Below are positions 59,061 through 64,000 of a stretch of DNA of 64,000 nucleotides, one piece after another. Numbering within the stretch: the first letter of the stretch is position 1; each line of letters starts with the position of its first letter. The notes beneath the pieces were generated by a model. The model was not told the DNA's origin, did not search any database, and was given only the letters and a program-made list of their open reading frames with translations. The translations under genes and the position numbers were made by a program. The DNA comes from JAGVSZ01 sp963747775 (lineage in GTDB: Bacteria > Pseudomonadota > Gammaproteobacteria > Burkholderiales > SG8-39), in assembly GCA_963747775.1 (NCBI GenBank), contig CAVVGT010000007.1:124001-188000 (forward strand). Reading direction: 5' to 3'.

Positions 59061-59610
59061 ATGATCACGGTGATCTACGCCCATCCGTACCCGCTGCGCT
59101 CGCGCGCGGGCCGCGTCCTGCTCGACGCCGTGCGCGAGCTGCCGAGCGTGGCGGTGCGCGCGCTCTACGACCTCTACCCCGACTTCGCCATCGACGTCGA
59201 GGCCGAGCAGCGCGCGCTCGCGGCGCGCACGACGCGTCGTCTGGCAGCACCCGATCTACTGGTACAGCGCGCCGGCGCTGCTCAAGCTCTGGTTCGAGAA
59301 GGTGCTCGCGCACGGCTGGGCCTACGGCGAGGGCGGCACCGCGCTGCGCGGCAAGCGCTGCCTCTGGGTCGCGACCACCGGCGGGCCGCCGAGCGGCTAC
59401 ACGCCGGCGGGCATGCACGCGCACCCGTTCGACGCCTTCGTCGCCGGTGATCGGCAGACCGCGCGGTTCTGCGGGATGAACTGGCTCGAGCCGCATCGTC
59501 GTGCACGGCGCGCATCGCGTCGTCCGAGGACGCGCTCGACGCCGCGGCCGCTCGCCGCTACCGCGAGCGCGCTCGTCGCGCTCGCGACGACGCGGGACGC
59601 GCATGCATGA
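59061..59610 (+). pseudogene. kefF: KefF-like NAD(P)H oxidoreductase, frameshifted
   Basis: The protein begins MITVIYAHPYPLRSRAGRVL and continues to residue about 55, as in KefF flavodoxin-fold regulators of the KefC potassium-proton antiporter. The frame then changes near 59230: IYWYSAPALLKLWFEKVLAH and LRGKRCLWVATTGGPPSGYT read in another frame, and near 59495-59510 it changes again before the C-terminus. Each segment is well conserved, with no stop in it. The stop at 59608-59610 overlaps the kefC ATG. I interpret the indels as an assembly or base-calling problem or a very recent decay. Confidence 0.7.
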
Positions 59611-61430
59611 GCGCCCCGTTGCTGGTCGACGCGATCGTCTACCTCGCGGCGGCGGTCGTCTGCGTGCCGATCGCCAGCGCGCCTCGGGCTCGGCTCGGTG
59701 CTCGGCTACCTGGTCGCCGGCTGCGCGATCGGCCCGTTCGGGCCTCGGGCTCGTGCGCGACGTCGAGTCGATCCTGCACTTCGCCGAGTTCGGCGTCGTG
59801 CTGATGCTGTTCCTCATCGGGCTCGAGCTCGACCCGGCGCCTCTGGGCGCATGCGCCGGGCCGTCTTCGGCGGCGGCGCGCTGCAGCTCGGCGCGTGCGG
59901 CGCTGCTGCTCGCCGGCGGGCCTCGCTGCTGCGGGCCTGCCGCTGGCAGCGCGGCGCTCGTCGCCGGGCTCGCGCTCGCGCTGTCGTCGACCGCGATCGC
60001 GCTGCAGACGATGACGGAGCGCAACCTCGCTCGACGCGCCGGTCGGACGCAGCGCGTTCGCGGTGCTGCTGTTCCAGGACATCGCGGCGATCCCGCTGCT
60101 CGCGCTCGTCCCGCTCCTCGCCGCGGCGAGCTGCGACACGCGGGCGACGCCGCTGGCTCGCGGGCGCGCAAGGTCGCTCGGCGGCGATCGCTGCGGTGAT
60201 CGTGGTCGGGCCGCTTCCTGACGCGGCCCGTCCTGCGGCTCGTCGCGCAGCGCGAGCCTGCGCGAGGTGTTCACCGCGTTCGCGCTGCTGCTCGTCGTCG
60301 GCATCGCGCTGCTGATGTCGCTCGCGTCGGCCTCTCGATGGCGCTCGGCACCTTCCTCGCCGGCGTGCTGCTCGCCGAGCTCCGAGTACCGCCACGCGCT
60401 CGAGACCGACATCGAGCCGTTCAAGGGCCTGCTGCTCGGGCTGTTCTTCATCGCGGTCGGCATGTCGATCGACTTCGGCGCTGCTCGCAGCGCGCCCGCT
60501 CGCTCGTCGCGGGCCTGGTGCTCGGCCTCCTCGCGCTGAAGGGCGTGGCGCTCGCGCTCGTCGCGCCGCGCCTCGGACGTGCCGCCGAAGCAGCGCTGGC
60601 TGTTCGCCGCGCTCCTCGCGCAGGGCGGCGAGTTCGCGTTCGTCGTGTTCGGCGTCGCGCGCGGCGCACGCGTGCTGCCGGGCGAGTGGGACGCGCTGCT
60701 GATCGCTGGCCGTCGCGCTCTCGATGGCCGCGACGCCGCTCCTGCTGCTCGCGCACGACGCGCGTCCAGCCGCGCTCGGCGCGCGCGCACGTCGCGAGGC
60801 CGACGCGATCGACGACGACGCGCCGCCGGTGATCATCGCCGGCTTCGGCCGCTTCGGGCAGATCGTCGGCCGCCTGCTGTTCGCGCAGCGGCTTCCGCGC
60901 GACGGTGCTCGATCACGATCCGGACCAGATCGAGCTGCTGCGCAAGTTCGGCTTCCAGGTCTTCTACGGCGACGCGACGCGCCTCGATCTGCTGCAGGCG
61001 GCCGGCGCCGCGAAGGCGAAGGTGCTCGTGGTCGCGATCGACGACGTCGACGAGTCGCTGCACATCGTCGACATGGTGCGGGAGCACTTCCCCGACCTCG
61101 CGATCGTCGCGCGCGCGCGCAACGTCCAGCACTACCGGGAGCTGCGCAGCCGCGGCGTCGACGCTGGTCGAGCGCGAGACGTTCGAGGCGGCGCTGCGCG
61201 TCGGCCGCGACGCGCTCGAGGCGCTCGGCGCGGAACCGTACGAGGCGCGACTGGTCGCCGATACGTTCCGCCAGCACAACCGCGCCGACCTCGAGCAGAT
61301 GGTGGCACAGCCGCGCGATGCGCAGCAGGCGGTGGCCGCCGCGCAGCAGGGCCGCGAGGAGCTCGAGGAAATGCTGCGCCTCGATCGCGCGCGGCGCGGC
61401 CGCGAGCAGGTCACGGGCTGGGGGCCCTGA
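59607..61430 (+). pseudogene. kefC: KefC-like glutathione-gated potassium-proton antiporter, many indels
   Basis: All parts of a roughly 600-residue KefC are recognisable in alternating frames: HFAEFGVVLMLFLIGLELDP, GLALALSSTAIALQTMTERN, MALGTFLAGVLLAE, EPFKGLLLGLFFIAVGMSID, AALLAQGGEFAFVVFGVARG, and the C-terminal TrkA-N domain VIIAGFGRFGQIVGRLLF and FGFQVFYGDATRLDLLQAAG. Frame changes occur near 59678, 59743, 59840 and 59850 and at many later points, nearly all single-base insertions, with no stop codons or other decay between. The end (EQVTGWGP) is in frame. It would be a normal antiporter if the extra bases were removed. Confidence 0.75.
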
Positions 61431-61451
61431 CCGCCCGCGGGCCCCGCCGTC

Positions 61452-62148
61452 TCAGCGCTTCTGGAACTGCACCGAGCCGAACATCACCTCGCGCTGCTCG
61501 GTGGTGAGCGGTGTGGTGCGCCGCCGCTCGGCCAGCACCTGCAGGCCGCGCTGCACCGCGGGGCGGGCGTTGATCTCGTCGAACCAGCGCTGGACGTTCG
61601 GGTACTCGTCCATGTTCACGCCCTGGCGCTCGTAGGAGCGGAGCCAGGGCATGATCGCCATGTCGGCGATCGTGTACTCGCCGCACGCGACGTACGGGCT
61701 TTCCGCGAGCCGCTTGTCGAGCACGCCGTAGAGGCGGTTCGCCTCGTTGCTGTAGCGGTCGATCGCATACTGGATCTTCTCGACGGCGTAGCCGAGGAAG
61801 TGATGTGCCTGGCCGAGCATCGGGCCGATGCGCCCCATCTGGAACATCAGCCACTGCATCACTGTCGCACCGCGGCGCGATGTCCTCCGGCAGGAACTTG
61901 CCGGTCTTCGACGCGAGGTAGAGCAGGATCGCGCCCGATTCGAACATCGACGATCGGCTTGCCGCCGGGGCCGTCCTGGTCGACGATCGCAGGGATCTTG
62001 TTGTTCGGGCTGATCTTGAGGAACTCGGGCTTGAACTGGTCGCCGGACGGATGTCGACGGCGTGCACCGTGTACGGCAGACCGGTCTCCTCCAGCATGAT
62101 GTGGACCTTGTGGCCGTTCGGCGTCGGCCAGGTGTAGACGTCGATCAA
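61452..62148 (-). pseudogene. YghU/YfcG-like glutathione S-transferase, frameshifted
   Basis: The TTG start at 62148 has AAAGGAGCG upstream. The N-terminus reads MIDVYTWPTPNGHKVHIMLE in the first frame, then GDQFKPEFLKISPNNKIPAI in a second, FESGAILLYLASKTGKFLPE in the first again, and MQWLMFQMGRIGPMLGQAHH to the end in a third. The frame changes lie near 62050, 61950 and 61870. Segments are intact and typical of the YghU/YfcG group (disulfide-bond reductase-like GSTs). The frameshifts follow the same pattern as in kefF and kefC. Confidence 0.7.
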
Positions 62149-62284
62149 GAGCGCGCTCCTTTGCAGGGTGAAACGGCGGAGCGCGCATTATAGGTGCGCG
62201 AGAACTCGCGCACCTTCGGCCGAAATGGAATGTCCCGCGCGTGCGCAGGGGCCGCGCGAAGGTTGGAAATCCCCCGCTGCGCGG

Positions 62285-62325
62285 GCGCTATGCGGCCCCC
62301 CCCCCGAGAAAGGGGCCGATAGCGC
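62285..62325. terminator. Large hairpin after the TonB-domain gene
   Basis: GCGCTAT plus CGGCCCC (with one bulged G) pair with GGGGCCG plus ATAGCGC, giving about 14 base pairs just beyond the stop codon of the minus-strand gene. The loop holds part of a ten-base C run (62296-62305), a likely sequencing problem. It would terminate the TonB-domain gene. Confidence 0.5.
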
Positions 62326-62876
62326 TACTTCTTCGCGGTCCGGGTCTCCCCCGCGACCGGCAGCGTCGGCTTCCACTCGGTGGGCTCGGTGCTGCGAATG
62401 CGGAAGCGCCCGTCGTGGCGGAAGAGCCACGTCTCGAGGAAGCGCACCGACTGCTGCCCGCCGCGCACTGCATCCGACGGCGCGGGGAAGCGTCCGACCT
62501 TGCGCACGCTCTCGAGCGCGGTCTTCTCGAGTTCCTCGTAGCCGTTCGAGCGCCACAGCTTGAGCTCAGAGACGTTGCCCTCGTGGTCGATCGTCACGTC
62601 GAGGACGATGACCCCTTTGAGGATCACCGGCAGCGTGTCGGCGAGCCGGTCCTTGCCGCGCTCGCTGATCAGCTCGGCGAATTGCTTCTTGTAGGCGTCG
62701 ACGCTGGGCGCCGCCGAGATTTGGAAGGCGACGCCGGGGCGCGGGCTCATCGTAGCCGCAGCGGCGGCGAGCGCCTTGGGCGCAGGCGCCGGCTCCTCCG
62801 CATGGGCGAGCCAGCTCGATCCGGCGAAGAGAACCGCGCCGAGCGCGGCGGAGAGCAGAACGTCGGAGCGGCGCAT
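62325..62876 (-). CDS. Periplasmic protein with TonB C-terminal domain
   Basis: A 183-residue protein with a signal peptide (DVLLSAALGAVLFAGSSWLA, ending AHA-E). The mature part has a Pro/Ala-rich linker, then about 100 residues of TonB-C type: GVIVLDVTIDHEGNVSELKL, SNGYEELEKTALESVRKVGR and FPAPSD. Unlike TonB there is no N-terminal membrane anchor kept after cleavage, so it is a periplasmic relative and not an energy transducer. A ribosome-binding site GGAGGCATC precedes the ATG. Confidence 0.8.
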   Translation of the reverse strand: MRRSDVLLSAALGAVLFAGSSWLAHAEEPAPAPKALAAAAATMSPRPGVAFQISAAPSVDAYKKQFAELISERGKDRLADTLPVILKGVIVLDVTIDHEGNVSELKLWRSNGYEELEKTALESVRKVGRFPAPSDAVRGGQQSVRFLETWLFRHDGRFRIRSTEPTEWKPTLPVAGETRTAKK

Positions 62877-62992
62877 GATGCCTCCCGGTTGCGATTCAGG
62901 GAAGCGCAGGCTAGCACCGCCGGCGCGGCAAGGCCTATGCCAACGTCATCGTTCGTGAAGGATTCCGCGGCCCTGTCGGAGGACGGACAGGG

Positions 62993-63991
62993 TCACACGA
63001 GCCGTACCAACTGTTTGCCGAAATTCTCGCCCCGCAGCATGCCAAGAAATGCACGCGGCGCGTTCTCGAGCCCCGTGGCGACCGACTCGCGGTACTGGAT
63101 CCGCCCCGCCGCGACGTGCTCGCCGAGCTCGGCGAGCGCCTGCGGCCAGAGCTCCAGGCGATCGGAGACGATGAAGCCCTGCATGCGGATGCGGTTCACG
63201 AGGACGGAGCGGATGTTCTTCAGACCGTACTGCTCGGTCGCGCTGTACTGCGAGATGAGCCCGCAGATCGCGACGCGCGAGAACGGCTTCATGAGCCGGA
63301 GCGCGGTGTCGAGCGACTCCCCGCCCACGTTCTCGAAGCAGACGTCGATGCCGTCGGGGAGCGCAGCCTTCAGGTCGTCGTACAGCGCGCCCTTCTTATG
63401 GTCGACGCAGGCGTCGAAGCCGAGCGCCTTCACGACGTACTCGCACTTGGCGGCGCCGCCGGCGATGCCCACCGCGCGGCAGCCCTTGCTCTTCGCGAGC
63501 TGCCCGACGACGCTGCCCACCGCGCCGGATGCCGCCGAGACGAGGACGGTTTCGCCAGCCTGGGGCTGTGCGATGTCGAGCAGTCCCACCCACGCGGTGA
63601 CTCCAGGCATGCCGAGCACGCCGAGCGAATAGGACAGCGGCGCGCGCTTCGGGTCGACCTTGCGCATGGCGCTGCCGTCCGAGAGGGCGTACTCCTGCCA
63701 GCCGAGCGCGCCGGTGACGAACTCGCCGACCGCGAACTTCGGATGCCGCGACGCGACGACCTCGCCGACCGTCCCGCCGGTCATGACTTCGCCGAGCTCC
63801 ACGTACTTCGCGTAGCTCTTCACCGCGTCCATCCGGCCGCGCATGTACGGGTCGAGCGACAGCCAGTGGTTACGCACGAGAAACTGTCCCTCGGCGGGCT
63901 CGGGCACCGGCATCTCGACCAGCTTGAAATTCGCCTCGGCGGGGAATCCGGCGGGGCGGCTGGCGAGCAGGATCTGGCGATTGGACGGCAC
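62993..63991 (-). CDS. NADP-dependent zinc-free MDR reductase
   Basis: A 332-residue medium-chain reductase of the NADPH-dependent curcumin/alkenal reductase (CurA/YncB-like) group. WLSLDPYMRGRMDAVKSYAK, the nucleotide loop SAASGAVGSVVGQLAKSKG and FENVGGESLDTALRLMKPFS are diagnostic. Zinc ligands are absent. The start is GTG at 63991, nine bases from the window edge, so an upstream start is not excluded but family length fits. Reduction of alpha-beta unsaturated carbonyls is likely. Confidence 0.85.
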   Translation of the reverse strand: MPSNRQILLASRPAGFPAEANFKLVEMPVPEPAEGQFLVRNHWLSLDPYMRGRMDAVKSYAKYVELGEVMTGGTVGEVVASRHPKFAVGEFVTGALGWQEYALSDGSAMRKVDPKRAPLSYSLGVLGMPGVTAWVGLLDIAQPQAGETVLVSAASGAVGSVVGQLAKSKGCRAVGIAGGAAKCEYVVKALGFDACVDHKKGALYDDLKAALPDGIDVCFENVGGESLDTALRLMKPFSRVAICGLISQYSATEQYGLKNIRSVLVNRIRMQGFIVSDRLELWPQALAELGEHVAAGRIQYRESVATGLENAPRAFLGMLRGENFGKQLVRLV

Positions 63992-64000
63992 GGCCGCGCG

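Noticed and set aside
59061..61430. Programmed frameshifting in kefF-kefC
   Set aside because: The frame changes are too many and occur at unrelated sequences without slippery motifs.
62285..62325. Ten-C run as a functional element
   Set aside because: It lies in the loop of a terminator-like hairpin and is more easily explained as a homopolymer, whose length is also unreliable.

Overview
The window is GC-rich, gene-dense chromosomal DNA with short intergenic gaps, GTG/TTG starts and many 1-13 nt gene overlaps. Two Bug-type solute receptors (25747-26715, 54392-55354), several CaiB/BaiF CoA-transferases, SDRs, RraA, AcnX and Liv-type transport genes point to a betaproteobacterium, most likely Burkholderiales-like and living by oxidation of organic acids. 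This placement is inferred from gene content. I saw no tRNA, rRNA, CRISPR array, insertion sequence or prophage module.

Layout. 1-10.5 kb: a partial NfeD-like gene, a two-subunit aconitase X whose subunit junction carries a diverged duplication, then assorted small metabolic genes, a maleate-isomerase-family enzyme, and a DUF899 / beta-propeller / HTH-regulator group. At 10.6-11.3 kb lies an isolated gp5/VgrG-like baseplate-spike gene. 11.3-24.6 kb is the most coherent block: a leftward eight-gene operon (PrpD, CoA ligase, amidase, PuuE-like deacetylase, acyl-CoA dehydrogenase, RraA, CaiB, CoA transferase) diverges from a GntR/UTRA regulator, which is followed by a second CaiB, a cupin and a second PrpD. 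A palindrome containing TGTCCGGACA lies in the divergent promoter and again before the second CaiB gene, with a weaker copy before the deacetylase. This looks like one GntR-controlled catabolic regulon.

24.6-35 kb holds folE, a small Cys-rich protein, a Bug receptor, membrane and lipid genes, thioesterase, SDR and enoyl-CoA isomerase genes, GST, VOC, a cytochrome c, a 37-codon alpha/beta-hydrolase relic and a frameshifted acyl-CoA synthetase. 35-44.7 kb holds a PAS-GAF-PAS-GGDEF-EAL protein, a class III cyclase overlapping a patatin gene, 3-hydroxybutyrate dehydrogenase, a secreted cupin, an MFS transporter, DUF1622, DUF302 and EF-hand proteins. 44.8-50 kb is a complete Liv-type ABC transporter with a good promoter, a terminator after the receptor gene and a structured leader before livH. 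50-58.9 kb holds a cytochrome c, an SMR exporter, a beta-oxidation pair (hydratase/dehydrogenase plus thiolase), a Bug receptor, a ketopantoate-reductase-like gene, DUF3237, two SDRs and a thioesterase.

59.0-62.15 kb (kefF, kefC, GST) carries a dense cluster of single-base indels confined to three neighbouring genes, most likely a local sequence-quality problem. The window ends with a TonB-C-domain periplasmic protein and a zinc-free MDR reductase.

Candidates for something new are the GntR regulon, the acnX junction duplication with its chain of two GTGA overlaps, the orphan spike gene, and the alternative-hairpin leader before livH.
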